In this document: positions 49,425 through 58,389 of the stretch, piece by piece
Numbering within the stretch: the first letter of the stretch is position 1
Layout of the letters: each line of letters starts with the position of its first letter
Assembly (NCBI GenBank): GCA_024742355.1
Contig: JANSYM010000012.1
Coordinates: 1 to 64,000, forward strand
Origin: Hyphomonadaceae bacterium
GTDB taxonomy: Bacteria > Pseudomonadota > Alphaproteobacteria > Caulobacterales > Hyphomonadaceae
Length of the DNA: 64,000 nt
Direction: 5' to 3'
The notes under the pieces: model-generated
Database searches by the model: none
What the model was told of the DNA's origin: nothing
Seen by the model: the letters and a program-made list of their open reading frames with translations, nothing else
Translations under genes and position numbers: made by a program

Positions 49425-49513
49425 CGAGAAATCCCCATAAGTTAACGATTCCGCAAAATTTGCGACTATAAGTTGAAGAAAGGATTAACAGATACCCTAG
49501 GTTTAATTAACTT

Positions 49514-50860
49514 TTGACGACGCACAGCGCATTTGCATCACCCGGCCGGCTATGGGGGTCGGTGACCGAGATTCTCCCCGGGATGATCTCACTCGCCGGC
49601 ATCAGCCATGCCTCCGGCATCGGCGACAGTGTAATCATCGAGAAGCCGGGCCAGCACCTGATCGGTGAGATCATGACGGTCACGGGCGAAGGCGCGAAAG
49701 TCCTTATGTACAGCTCGACCGACGCCCTGCGCATCGGCGACCGCGCTTATGTCTCGCACCAGGATCATGTCGAGATTGGCGACCACTGGCTCGGCGCGCT
49801 GATCGACTATCGCGGCCAGGTCCAGATGCGCCGCGTCCCGGACGTCGCAAACCCGCGCGCGGTGACCGCGCCGCTGCAGCGCGACCCGGTTTCACCGGCT
49901 GACCGCAAGCCGCTTGGGCCGCGCCTGTCGACACAGCTCAATGTCACCGACACATTGCTGCCGATCTGTCGCGGCCAACGCATCGGTCTGTTTGCGGGCT
50001 CCGGCGTCGGAAAGTCGACTTTGCTAGGCCGCCTCGCTGGCGGCATGAGCGCAGATCGGGTGGTGATTGCGCTGATCGGCGAGCGCAGCCGCGAGGTGCA
50101 GGAATTTATCGACAGCGTTCTGCCACCGGAGATCCTGCCCAAGACCACGATTGTCGCCGCGACCGCGAGCGAACCGCCCGGCGCCAAGAAACGCGCCGCC
50201 TACTGCGCGATGGCAGCGGCGGAATATTATCGTGACCAGGGCCATTCAGTATTGCTCTTGTTCGATTCCCTGACGCGTTTTGCCGAGGCCCACCGCGAAA
50301 CGGCGCTGATGGCGGGCGAGACGCCAGCCTTGAACGCCTTCCCGCCTTCGACGGTGCGCGTGGTCTCAGAGCTCGCCGAACGTACAGGCCCTGGCGCCAA
50401 GACCAGCGGCGACATCACTGCGATCTTCTCGGTTCTTGTCGCCGGTTCTGACTTCGAAGAACCCGTCGCCGACATGGTTCGCGGCATTCTCGACGGTCAT
50501 ATCGTCCTGTCGCGCAAGATTGCCGAGCGCGGACATTATCCGGCGATTGATGTGCTGCGCAGTGTCTCGCGCAGCCTGCCCAAAGCGGCCACGGATGAGC
50601 AGAACCAGATGCTGCAGGTCTTCCGCCGCCTGATGACCACATATGAAGAAATCGCACCCATGGTCCGCGCCGGACTGTTCGAGTTCGGCACCGATCCGCA
50701 GGCCGACCTCGCGCATGCGCTGCACAAAAGCCTCGACCAGTTCCTGACCGAGCCCAGCAATGGGATCGAGATGTCGTTTGATTATCTCAAAGGGTTGCTG
50801 ACCCCGGCGCTGGAATCTCCCGCTCCCGAAGCTGGGGCGGCGAGCTTAAAACCGGCTTAG
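49514..50860 (+). CDS. fliI: Flagellar export ATPase FliI
   Basis: The 448-residue ATPase has Walker A (FAGSGVGKSTLLGRL, near residues 160-174), ALIGERSREVQEF and Walker B VLLLFDSLTRFAEAHRE. It powers or primes the export apparatus. The start is uncertain: TTG 49514 gives the family-like N-terminus but no ribosome site is visible, and GTG 49562 is an alternative. Its last 15 bases overlap the convergent DUF1217 gene. Confidence 0.95.
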   Translation: MTTHSAFASPGRLWGSVTEILPGMISLAGISHASGIGDSVIIEKPGQHLIGEIMTVTGEGAKVLMYSSTDALRIGDRAYVSHQDHVEIGDHWLGALIDYRGQVQMRRVPDVANPRAVTAPLQRDPVSPADRKPLGPRLSTQLNVTDTLLPICRGQRIGLFAGSGVGKSTLLGRLAGGMSADRVVIALIGERSREVQEFIDSVLPPEILPKTTIVAATASEPPGAKKRAAYCAMAAAEYYRDQGHSVLLLFDSLTRFAEAHRETALMAGETPALNAFPPSTVRVVSELAERTGPGAKTSGDITAIFSVLVAGSDFEEPVADMVRGILDGHIVLSRKIAERGHYPAIDVLRSVSRSLPKAATDEQNQMLQVFRRLMTTYEEIAPMVRAGLFEFGTDPQADLAHALHKSLDQFLTEPSNGIEMSFDYLKGLLTPALESPAPEAGAASLKPA

Positions 50861-51682
50861 AAACAGGTTCTGACTGGCGAAAGAACCAAAACCGACAGCA
50901 TTTCCCAGCAAGACGAGCGCTGTCGCCGCCGGCCCTGTGGCGGCGGCATTCCGGTTCAATCCATCAAGCGCGACATAGCGCGACACCATGCGATCGATCG
51001 TGTCCGGGTCCTTCAGATCCTGCACCGATGACAGGCCGAACTGGCTCTTCATTTTTTCATCAAGAATGCGCGCCTGCTGATCGAGATCGAGTTGTTGCAT
51101 CTCGGTTGGCAAACCGAGCGCGCTTTCCAGAACGGTGCGCACCGGAACACTGCCCAGAAGACGATACAGAACGGTCTGATCCGACGCGCCGTCCGTCACC
51201 AGTTCCGTGATCTCATCCTTGTAATTGAGCGACAGACGCATCGCATTGTCTTGCTCACCGACGGCCAACTCAAATGCCTCTGCTGCAAACCGCGCTGTGA
51301 TGCGTTCAAGATTCGGCAATGTCAGCAGGATCTTGCCATCGACAGGCCGCATCTCTTCGGCAAAACGGCTATATTGCGGATTGTTGAGCCGGGCGAGAAA
51401 TGTGCTCTCGGGTTTCTGCACTTCTTCGAGAACCGTGCGGACATAGCCGGTTTTCCACTCCTCGCCGGCGAGACCGAATGCGGTCATCGAGATCCGGCGC
51501 AAGCGGCCATCGCTGAGGAAATCCTCCACCGCCATCGGTTCTGCGAACTTCTCGGTGAAATAGTCGATATCGTTCTTGATTTGCGGCGACTTGGAATAAG
51601 TATCCAGCTGCGAATCATACGTCGTTTGCAGGAAGTTCCAGCCTCCAAAACCTGACAGGGGTATGACCGGCTGGAACACCAT
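50846..51682 (-). CDS. DUF1217 flagellar-associated protein
   Basis: The 278-residue protein matches the DUF1217 family found in alphaproteobacterial flagellar clusters (IKNDIDYFTEKFAEPMAVEDFLSDGRLRRI..., RFGLSSVQDLKDPDTIDRMV-like C-terminal part). It is helical, without signal peptide. Its function is not established. It follows flbT by three bases, which places it in the flaF-flbT unit. Confidence 0.85.
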   Translation of the reverse strand: MVFQPVIPLSGFGGWNFLQTTYDSQLDTYSKSPQIKNDIDYFTEKFAEPMAVEDFLSDGRLRRISMTAFGLAGEEWKTGYVRTVLEEVQKPESTFLARLNNPQYSRFAEEMRPVDGKILLTLPNLERITARFAAEAFELAVGEQDNAMRLSLNYKDEITELVTDGASDQTVLYRLLGSVPVRTVLESALGLPTEMQQLDLDQQARILDEKMKSQFGLSSVQDLKDPDTIDRMVSRYVALDGLNRNAAATGPAATALVLLGNAVGFGSFASQNLFLSRF

Positions 51683-51685
51683 TTT

Positions 51686-52102
51686 CTAAGCCGCCAGAGC
51701 GCCTGAATTGTCCTGGCCCAGCAGCTGGGCTTCAAGCTCGATCACCTGCTTCAGATAGCAGAGCGAAGAGTAATAATTGCCCCGGCGCAGCATCTCGCAC
51801 AGCGTCGGGATAAGGTCGGGCTTGATGTGCGCAAATGCGCCTTTCAGGTCTTCGCAGGCCCGATAGAGCGCGGGCAGCGTATCGTCTTCTTCCAGGTCTT
51901 TGGTGATCAGAAGCTGGATCGCATAATAGACCTGCTTGACCGGCGTATCGACCTCTTCTGGCTTCAGCGCGTCGCGGCATCGAAGCACCATGACGTCTGG
52001 CCCAGGTACGCGAATGCGACCTGGACGGTCGCCGTTTTCAAGCATGGTGCCATTGATGATAAAGCGCTCACCCGGAGCGAGTTTTAGCATTAAACCGGAC
52101 AT
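51686..52102 (-). CDS. flbT: Flagellin translation regulator FlbT
   Basis: The 138-residue protein (MSGLMLKLAPGERFIINGTMLENGDRPGRIRV...) is the alphaproteobacterial FlbT, which in Caulobacter binds the flagellin mRNA leader and limits its translation until the hook is complete. It lies downstream of flaF and flagellin, the usual arrangement. Confidence 0.95.
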   Translation of the reverse strand: MSGLMLKLAPGERFIINGTMLENGDRPGRIRVPGPDVMVLRCRDALKPEEVDTPVKQVYYAIQLLITKDLEEDDTLPALYRACEDLKGAFAHIKPDLIPTLCEMLRRGNYYSSLCYLKQVIELEAQLLGQDNSGALAA

Positions 52103-52134
52103 TCCTAGTCCCCTCTTTAAGTCTACTCTTGGTT

Positions 52135-52497
52135 CTAAACCTGGCGTTTGAGGCCACCCATGATGGACTCATTTATCTCAATCAAATCAGCGATTTCGCC
52201 CTCGCCGCTCAGAATTTTCATGCTGGCGCGCCGGACAAAAATGGAAAGTTCAAGGAGAGACTTGCGGGTCGCTTCGTTCAACTGATTTTCAGGATGAAGC
52301 AGGTCTGTGGAGAGGAGGGTCCACAATTCGAGGTTTCGATTTACAGCGTCTGCCCAGGTCGAAGGATCGGTCTTTTCCAGATCTTTCGCAGCGATCAGTC
52401 CATCGGTGATTTGTTGAAACAAAGCATGTTCGAGAGACTTGTTATCAGCGGTTCGGTTACGAACTTCGCCATACGCTTTGTGAGCCAGTGCCTGCAA
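52135..52497 (-). CDS. flaF: Flagellin synthesis regulator FlaF
   Basis: The 120-residue helical protein with the FlaF pattern (ALFQQITDGLIAAKDLEKTDPSTWADAVNRNLELWTLLSTDLLHPENQL) acts with FlbT on flagellin production. It lies between flagellin and flbT, 65 bases after the flagellin stop. Confidence 0.94.
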   Translation of the reverse strand: MQALAHKAYGEVRNRTADNKSLEHALFQQITDGLIAAKDLEKTDPSTWADAVNRNLELWTLLSTDLLHPENQLNEATRKSLLELSIFVRRASMKILSGEGEIADLIEINESIMGGLKRQV

Positions 52498-52525
52498 TCA
52501 ATCCTCCCAGGATCTTGTAAAAGAG

Positions 52526-52553
52526 CCTGAAGCGCTCGAGGGAGCGCTTCAGG
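52526..52553 (-). terminator. Terminator of the flagellin gene
   Basis: CCTGAAGCGCTC/GAGCGCTTCAGG form a 12-bp perfect stem with a 4-base loop. On the minus strand a CTCTTTT follows. It sits between flagellin and flaF, so flaF-flbT may be expressed partly by read-through. Confidence 0.8.
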
Positions 52554-52562
52554 CGGTTGGTA

Positions 52563-53810
52563 TTATCGGAACAGTGACAGCAGAGACTGTGGCGCCTGGT
52601 TCGCGATAGACAGCGCTTGAGTACCAAGCTGCTGCTGAACCTGAAGGGCCTGCAGTTTCGCCGAAGCTGCTTCCATGTCTGTGTCCGTCAGACCACCGAT
52701 ACCGGAAGTCAGAGAGTCAACCATGGTTTGAACGAATTCGCTCTGCGTATCGATCCGCTTCTGAGCAGAACCGAAGCCAGCAGCCGCATCAATCGCCTGG
52801 CCAAGCAGACCTTCGATAGATGTCAGAGCAGCCGTAGCACCGGTGTCTGTCGTTACGTCGATGGTTGCCAGGTCACCCAGGCCACCAGCAGAAACGCCAG
52901 CTGTACCGCCTGTAGACGAGAAGCTGGTAATGTCGACTGCTGCGCCAGAATTGTTGGTGATCGAAATCGCATTGTCAGTCCGCGATACAGTGTAGTCGGT
53001 TTGACCCGTAGCAGACAGGAAGTTCGAAAGCTGTGTTTCGAGGTTCGCAGCTACAGAGTTTGCACTATCGCTGGCACCCGCAACATATTCGAATGTCCGT
53101 GTACCGATATTGTTGTTCGTGCCGGTATCATCCAGCTCGATGCGATATCCGTTGCCGTCAGCAACAGACGCGACAGTGATGACTTGCGTGGCCGTATCAG
53201 CGACCGTGTCAGCCGTACCAGCGTTCGTACCGCCATTGTCGATCAGAGACGTATCCGTCACAGCCGTACCGCCATAAGTGGCCGCCGTGCTGGAGTTGGA
53301 GATCGACAGGTCAGAACGCGCAACGTTGATGTAAGACGCGTTGACGGTGCCGGCAGACGTGCGGTCGAGAGACGCCAGAACGGCAACATCATCAGTTGAT
53401 GCACCGTCGATCAGGTTCAGGCCGTTAAACTGAGCGGCGCCAACGATCGATCCGACCTGGTCACGCAGAGCCGAGATGTCGGTCTGGATCTTGGTCCGGT
53501 CAACGTTTTCTTCCTGAGCCGAAACGATCAGCTCTTTCATGTCCTGAAGAACGTTGGTAATTTGCTCAGAAGCCGAGCGTGCAACGCCGACTGAAGAGTT
53601 ACCAAGGTTCAGCGAGTCCTGAATCTGTTTGAAGCTTTCAACGTCCGTAGACATAACTGTTGAAATCGCCCAGATCGCGGCGTTGTCTTTCGCAGACGAA
53701 ACTTTCTTACCAGTCGAGATTTCAGACTGGACCATTGCGAGGTCTTTGTTGATGCCACGCAATGTTTCAAGCGCAACCATGGCGCTATTATTGGTAAGAA
53801 TACTAGACAT
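52563..53810 (-). CDS. Flagellin
   Basis: The 415-residue protein has the conserved N-terminal D0/D1 helices (NNSAMVALETLRGINKDLAMVQSEISTGKKVSSAKDNAAIWAISTVM) and C-terminal D1/D0 helices (ALQVQQQLGTQALSIANQAPQSLLSLFR). The variable middle is rich in Thr, Ser, Ala and Asn. No cysteine is present, as usual for flagellins. Only one copy is seen. FlaF and FlbT follow. AATACAAC lies 88 bases upstream of the start. Confidence 0.97.
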   Translation of the reverse strand: MSSILTNNSAMVALETLRGINKDLAMVQSEISTGKKVSSAKDNAAIWAISTVMSTDVESFKQIQDSLNLGNSSVGVARSASEQITNVLQDMKELIVSAQEENVDRTKIQTDISALRDQVGSIVGAAQFNGLNLIDGASTDDVAVLASLDRTSAGTVNASYINVARSDLSISNSSTAATYGGTAVTDTSLIDNGGTNAGTADTVADTATQVITVASVADGNGYRIELDDTGTNNNIGTRTFEYVAGASDSANSVAANLETQLSNFLSATGQTDYTVSRTDNAISITNNSGAAVDITSFSSTGGTAGVSAGGLGDLATIDVTTDTGATAALTSIEGLLGQAIDAAAGFGSAQKRIDTQSEFVQTMVDSLTSGIGGLTDTDMEAASAKLQALQVQQQLGTQALSIANQAPQSLLSLFR

Positions 53811-53897
53811 TGATGCTTTTCCTTATTTGGTGTGGTCCTAAGAGGGACTCTTTGTTCAATGTCATCCTGACAGCCCTTTTACGGCAAACCACTCTAG

Positions 53898-53905
53898 GTT
53901 GTATT
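53898..53905 (-). promoter_or_regulatory. AATACAAC octamer upstream of flagellin
   Basis: AATACAAC on the coding strand, 88 bases before the flagellin start. The same octamer precedes flgJ, fliM and the TadG-like gene. Confidence 0.4.
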
Positions 53906-53943
53906 TTGCTGTTTACTATTACAGGGTGTACATTTTCTTAATG

Positions 53944-54330
53944 CTAAGCCTTGCTTTCAAAGCCGCCGACAGAATCTGAGAATTTCACGCGGCTGCCATA
54001 CTCATTATAGGAACCGACCAGCGTATCTGACTGCATGCGGCCTAGCCGCGTCAGGATGCGGCCGAGGCCATGCCGCATCGCTTCGAGATGGCGACTATGC
54101 TCGCCGGCGGTCGCCTGGACTTGTTGTATGCGCTTGATCATGGCCGGGGATTGCTGCGCCAATGCCCCGGATTCGATCGCCGAAGTTAACGCATTAAAGT
54201 GGTCGAGCTTAATCTTGGCCAACTCACCCAGCTCGGCGAGATTTCCGGCGACAATAAACTCGGCCTCGCGCTCAAATACAGATTCTATAGAGGCCAGACA
54301 TGTTTCCAATTGTTCGGTTGTCATGCTCAT
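53944..54330 (-). CDS. FlgN-like export chaperone
   Basis: The 128-residue helical protein (MTTEQLETCLASIESVFEREAEFIVAGNLAELGELAKIKLDHFNALTSAIE) resembles FlgN, the chaperone of hook-filament junction proteins. Identity is weak, so the symbol is withheld. It overlaps flgJ by four bases (ATGA), indicating co-translation. Confidence 0.65.
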   Translation of the reverse strand: MSMTTEQLETCLASIESVFEREAEFIVAGNLAELGELAKIKLDHFNALTSAIESGALAQQSPAMIKRIQQVQATAGEHSRHLEAMRHGLGRILTRLGRMQSDTLVGSYNEYGSRVKFSDSVGGFESKA

Positions 54331-54626
54331 GACTCACTCCCTGCTTCTGGATCAGTCGGCGCAGCCCGTTGCTTGTCGAGCAGTCCCAATGGATGCTGTT
54401 TGGCAATGTCTTCCGCAATCGCCTCGACAAAATAGCGCGAGAACATGGCGGCGCCGTCACCGCCGCCAAGAGTCAGCGCCTTTTCGAGTCCTGTATGCGT
54501 GAGCAGCTCGGCCCAGAGCAATTGCTCGAACCGCAACTCGCTATTGTCTTCAGCGGAGAGTTTTGGCTGCGTTGGCGCTTGCGCAGCGCCCGTCGGCAAA
54601 GGCATCGACGTCGGTGTAATGGTCAT
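54327..54626 (-). CDS. flgJ: Rod-binding protein, FlgJ N-terminal type
   Basis: The 99-residue protein has the rod-cap motif ELRFEQLLWAELLTHTGLEKALTLGGGDGAAMFSRYFVEAIAEDIAKQHPLGL, as in the short FlgJ proteins (also called CheL) of alphaproteobacteria, which lack the glucosaminidase domain of enteric FlgJ. It caps rod growth. It is divergent from fliK; AATACAAC lies 68 bases upstream. Confidence 0.85.
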   Translation of the reverse strand: MTITPTSMPLPTGAAQAPTQPKLSAEDNSELRFEQLLWAELLTHTGLEKALTLGGGDGAAMFSRYFVEAIAEDIAKQHPLGLLDKQRAAPTDPEAGSES

Positions 54627-54693
54627 TCCTAGACCCTCGAAAGCTTAATCGTTTTTAAACTTAAAGTTGTTAATTCAGTCTTTACGCCCCCTT

Positions 54694-54701
54694 GTTGTAT
54701 T
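54694..54701 (-). promoter_or_regulatory. AATACAAC octamer upstream of flgJ
   Basis: AATACAAC on the coding strand, 68 bases before the flgJ start, inside the flgJ/fliK divergent region. Confidence 0.4.
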
Positions 54702-54725
54702 GGTGGCCAGTCAGGATGACGCTAA

Positions 54726-56051
54726 ATGATATCGATCTTACCTTCTGAAGGCTTGGCGCCTTCTCAGTCGGCGCCGAAGCAGAACAAGCTCTCAGACGCT
54801 TCGTCTAAATCAGACGAACCCTCTTTTTCTTCCCTTGTTTCCCGCGACTCTTCGGATGGCGCTTCCGATCCGGATGCAGACGCCCCTGTCGGCGAAACTG
54901 CATTGGCAGATCAGAGCGAACCGGCAGCGAAAACACCGCGCGCGAACGGCGCATCCGCACTGACCGGCCGCGAGCCGATTGATCCTGCGATCCTGGCCTC
55001 CGAGGAGGCCGCACCGGAGACGACGGACGCTGATCTGCCACGCGCCCCCGCGCCAGCCCGCACTAACGCAGTGCCTCAGGCAGAGACGGCTGTACCGCAA
55101 GCGATTGCTCCAACCAAAACGCCGCCGGACATCAACGTCGCGAGCGATGCAGACCCGTCTGTCCAGGGCAAGCGTGCCCAGGCAACAGTCTTGCCCGGGG
55201 CCGTGAATGCCGAGCAGATGCAAGACGCCAAGGTCAAGCTGGACCCATCGGCCCAGGCGACGCCCAAGGCCGACGCCGTCATCGACGCGTCCATCGACAC
55301 AGTCACCAAGTCAGTCAAATCCGGCGCCGATGTCGCCGCGCAATTCCCAACGCCTGGCGCAACGGCTGAAGCGAGCGACGACGCATTGCGCATCATCCGA
55401 CAACAGGATGGCGTGGAGCTTCCGCCTCAAGGTGGCAAGCTTGCTGAGCTGGCCAGCGAAGCAGACCTCACCGCATCGACGGTCAAATCGGCTCTAAGCG
55501 CCTCAGGTGCTGACGCCAAAGCCCCCACCGCCGCCTTGCCCGACGCATTGATCTCCATCGCGCAACCGACAGCTACATCCGCGCCTGCAGTCACCTCTGG
55601 ACTGACGCCAGTGGCCCCGTCGGTTCCGATTGCCGCACCAAGTGAGCTTAACGCAATCATTCTCAACGCCGTGAAAAATGGCGGCGAGCCGCGCGAGCAA
55701 TTAATCGTGCAGCTTGATCCGCCCGAACTCGGACGCGTCGCCATCGACTTCAAGTTTGACGCTCAGGGCGTGCAGCAAATCACGGTCACGTCAGAAAACC
55801 CCGAAGCGCTTCGCCGCCTTCGCGAGCTTCATTTCGAATTGACTGAAGCGCTGAAAGACCATGGCCTGTCAGAGCAGAACCTGACCTTCCGTCAGCAGGC
55901 GGACGATCAGTCACAACCGTCCTGGCAAATGCCAGAGCGCAACGGCTCCGGCACACTCTTCTCGGCAAATGAAGAGCCACCGGCCGAATCCCCTCTTCTC
56001 CGGTCCAATTCTGCTTACACGCAGCCTGACCGGCTCGATCTCACGCTTTAG
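54726..56051 (+). CDS. fliK: Flagellar hook-length control protein FliK
   Basis: The 441-residue protein has a long Ala/Pro/Asp-rich disordered N-terminal ruler region and the C-terminal FliK domain (EQLIVQLDPPELGRVAIDFKFDAQGVQQITV...LRELHFELTEALKDHGLSEQNLTF, about 325-395). It measures the hook and acts on FlhB to change export specificity. Followed after 9 bases by flgD. Confidence 0.92.
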   Translation: MISILPSEGLAPSQSAPKQNKLSDASSKSDEPSFSSLVSRDSSDGASDPDADAPVGETALADQSEPAAKTPRANGASALTGREPIDPAILASEEAAPETTDADLPRAPAPARTNAVPQAETAVPQAIAPTKTPPDINVASDADPSVQGKRAQATVLPGAVNAEQMQDAKVKLDPSAQATPKADAVIDASIDTVTKSVKSGADVAAQFPTPGATAEASDDALRIIRQQDGVELPPQGGKLAELASEADLTASTVKSALSASGADAKAPTAALPDALISIAQPTATSAPAVTSGLTPVAPSVPIAAPSELNAIILNAVKNGGEPREQLIVQLDPPELGRVAIDFKFDAQGVQQITVTSENPEALRRLRELHFELTEALKDHGLSEQNLTFRQQADDQSQPSWQMPERNGSGTLFSANEEPPAESPLLRSNSAYTQPDRLDLTL

Positions 56052-56060
56052 GAGTAAGCC

Positions 56061-56735
56061 ATGACCGAGGTAAATCCCGCCGCATCGACTGGCGCCACGA
56101 ATACGACCAGCACGTCGAGCACCGCGATCAATACCAGCGGCATTGGCGAAGAGTTCAACAATTTCCTGCAGCTGCTCACCGCGCAGATCAAGAACCAGGA
56201 CCCGCTGTCGCCGCTCGATTCAACCCAGTTCGTCGAACAGCTCGCGACCTTCTCGTCCCTGGAACAACAAGTCAAAACCAATGTCAGTCTTGAAGGTATT
56301 GCTTCGATGATTGGCGACCTGCACGCGATTGTCGCGAATGACTGGCTCGGCCAGGAAGTTGCCGTCGCGTCAAAACATGTCGCTTATGAAGGCAAGCCGG
56401 TGGAGTTCGAGGTGAACCCCTCACTCGCGCACGATCAGGCTGTGCTCACCGTGACCGACAACCAAAACAATGTGGTCTGGCAAGAAGCCCTTGATCCGTC
56501 TACGGATCGATACACATGGGACGGCGATATCGCCAACCAGAACGCCAAGGCTGCCAGCGGGATTTATCAGTTCCAGCTCGACCTGTTCAAAGGTGGTCAA
56601 CCGATCGCTCAAACCGATGCTGAGTTCATCACCAAGGTCACGGCCCTCGGAAGCGAGAATGGCAAACTGGTTCTGGGCACCGACAATTATCTGACCGGTG
56701 ACCTCGCAACGACGCGCAAAATCTCTGACGATTAG
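56061..56735 (+). CDS. flgD: Flagellar hook-capping protein FlgD
   Basis: The 224-residue scaffold caps the growing hook. The N-terminal signature FNNFLQLLTAQIKNQDPLSPLDSTQFVEQLATFSSLEQQVKTN is clear, followed by beta domains (DNQNNVVWQEALDPSTDRYTWDG). AGGAG lies 7 bases before ATG 56061. Its stop overlaps that of the convergent fliL gene by four bases. Confidence 0.95.
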   Translation: MTEVNPAASTGATNTTSTSSTAINTSGIGEEFNNFLQLLTAQIKNQDPLSPLDSTQFVEQLATFSSLEQQVKTNVSLEGIASMIGDLHAIVANDWLGQEVAVASKHVAYEGKPVEFEVNPSLAHDQAVLTVTDNQNNVVWQEALDPSTDRYTWDGDIANQNAKAASGIYQFQLDLFKGGQPIAQTDAEFITKVTALGSENGKLVLGTDNYLTGDLATTRKISDD

Positions 56736-57271
56736 AGATTCTGCTTCGCCATATCCACGATCAGGACGTTCTGAATACCATCGTCGATTGAGTCCTTGAG
56801 ATTCATCAGGATCATCGAGCGTATGGTCTCATAATTGTTGATATTGGTCGGCTCTTCGAGCGTGCGTCCATCATTGCTGAGGCCGATCAGCGTGGTCATG
56901 ATATTATCGCGCAGTTTCGGTTCTTCGGAGAACAGTTTCTCGGACGTCGAGGAGTCGGTTTCCAGGCTGATATGCAGAATGACCAGGCTGGTGACCTGAC
57001 CACCGCGCATGATCGGGACAACAAATTCACGGCTGAACTTGTAATAGGCAGAGCTGCCGGAGCTCGCCTTCTTGCCATGTCCGTCATCATGCTTGTCTTT
57101 TTTCTTGGCGGTCTTGCCATGATCATCGCCGTGATCATCGTGATGCTCATCATCACCCGCCTCGGTTTGCGACGCGGTTGCTTCAGACGGGGTCTTCAAG
57201 ACCACCGCGGCAAAGCTGCCGGCAGCGACAAAGATGATAGCGACGAGGCTGGTAATGATGAGTTTCATCAC
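56732..57271 (-). CDS. fliL: Flagellar stator-associated protein FliL, with an acidic/His-rich linker
   Basis: The 179-residue inner-membrane protein has one N-terminal span (about 4-24) and a periplasmic FliL domain (YYKFSREFVVPIMRGGQVTSLVILHISLE..., about 74-179). Between them is a linker (about 38-70) packed with His, Asp and Lys. FliL surrounds the stator. It lies 8 bases after flgH. The charged linker is longer than usual and might bind metal (inference). Confidence 0.85.
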   Translation of the reverse strand: MMKLIITSLVAIIFVAAGSFAAVVLKTPSEATASQTEAGDDEHHDDHGDDHGKTAKKKDKHDDGHGKKASSGSSAYYKFSREFVVPIMRGGQVTSLVILHISLETDSSTSEKLFSEEPKLRDNIMTTLIGLSNDGRTLEEPTNINNYETIRSMILMNLKDSIDDGIQNVLIVDMAKQNL

Positions 57272-57279
57272 GTTTCCTT

Positions 57280-57996
57280 TCAGAACGGGAGGACAGTTTC
57301 GAGGACCCTGGGAACAAGGCCACGTTTCATCCCGGCCATGGTTTCACCCTGGCTCAGGTAAGAGAGATTGGCGTCCGCGATTTTCTCGTAGGACACGGTA
57401 TTGGTGCGGGTAATATCCTGTGAACGGATGACGCCGGACACGGTCAGGTAGCGAATTTCATTGCTGACCTGGGTCTGCTGATATCCGGCAATGATGAGAT
57501 TGCCGTTCGGCTCGACCCCGACGACACGGGCCGACAGGCGAAACGTCACCTGTTCGGCGCGATTGACGGCGCCATTGCCGGTCAGGGCAGACGTTCGGTC
57601 ATAGTCGACGCCTGGCGACAGCGTTGCGCCGCCCGGCAGAACGCCATTGGCCCATTGCGGCAGGCCGAAAAGCGCTCCGAGATTGAACTGCTCATTGGTC
57701 GAACGGTTGCGCGACAGCGAAGTCTGCACATTCGCCTGGTCATTCATGTCGACGACAACGGTGAGCAAATCCCCGACATCCTTGGCCCGGCGCATGCCCA
57801 GCAAGGCGTTCGGCGCGGTCGTCCAGAGCGACGCCGATTGCGCCGTTTCGGTCGGCCCGGACTGAGCCGATTGCGACCAGTTGATCGGCTGCTGTGGCGG
57901 CGCCACTTGCTGCGCGGTTTCCGTGCCGCCTGATGCGCAGGCCGACACGGTCAGCGCGACCATCCCGGTCGCAGCGAAAAATCCTATTTTACCCAT
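57280..57996 (-). CDS. flgH: Flagellar L-ring protein FlgH
   Basis: The 238-residue lipoprotein (lipobox SACASG) has the L-ring pattern RAKDVGDLLTVVVDMNDQANVQTSLSR and RLSARVVGVEPNGNLIIAGYQQTQVSNEIRYLTVSGVIRSQDI. It anchors the rod in the outer membrane. It overlaps flgA by 13 bases. flgI (P ring) is not in the window. Confidence 0.95.
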   Translation of the reverse strand: MGKIGFFAATGMVALTVSACASGGTETAQQVAPPQQPINWSQSAQSGPTETAQSASLWTTAPNALLGMRRAKDVGDLLTVVVDMNDQANVQTSLSRNRSTNEQFNLGALFGLPQWANGVLPGGATLSPGVDYDRTSALTGNGAVNRAEQVTFRLSARVVGVEPNGNLIIAGYQQTQVSNEIRYLTVSGVIRSQDITRTNTVSYEKIADANLSYLSQGETMAGMKRGLVPRVLETVLPF

Positions 57997-58385
57997 ATCC
58001 AGCCTCCTGCTTGGACAGTGCCTTCAACCACCTGGCGTGACTGAAGGTTCAAAACGGGGACGGTCTCATTCTCACCGGCTTCCCCCATGGCGCGGCCGGT
58101 CAGAGAAATCTCCAACGGCCCTCTCAGATACTTTACCGTGACAAGCTGATTGCGCTTTACGAGGCGCGGGCTCTGCGTGTCCTTTTGCTGAATGCTCTGC
58201 CCGGCATAGACGGTGCGGCGGACCTCACGTCCCAGCAGTGCATTGTGCTCGTCCTGCCAGACATCGCCTTCGGGACTTGTATTCTCGTAGGTGATGAGAT
58301 CGCCGGCACGGATGACATCATTGGCGGTCAGCGAGACCGGGCTCGATACGCTCAACCCGAGGCTGAAAAAGATGGCGCTAATCAT
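57984..58385 (-). CDS. flgA: P-ring assembly chaperone FlgA
   Basis: The 133-residue protein with signal peptide and a SAF-type domain (IRAGDLITYENTSPEGDVWQDEHNALLGREVRRTVYAGQSIQ...) is short for FlgA but carries its core. It assists P-ring formation in the periplasm. It lies 4 bases after flgG and overlaps flgH. Confidence 0.88.
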   Translation of the reverse strand: MISAIFFSLGLSVSSPVSLTANDVIRAGDLITYENTSPEGDVWQDEHNALLGREVRRTVYAGQSIQQKDTQSPRLVKRNQLVTVKYLRGPLEISLTGRAMGEAGENETVPVLNLQSRQVVEGTVQAGGWIWVK

Positions 58386-58389
58386 GGCG

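Noticed and set aside
49441-49510. CtrA boxes between flgB and fliI
   Set aside because: Several TTAA half-sites exist, but none has the TTAA-N7-TTAA spacing.
54645-54673. CtrA box upstream of fliK/flgJ
   Set aside because: Four TTAA motifs in 29 bases, with spacings of 6, 2 and 5 rather than 7; probably general AT-richness.
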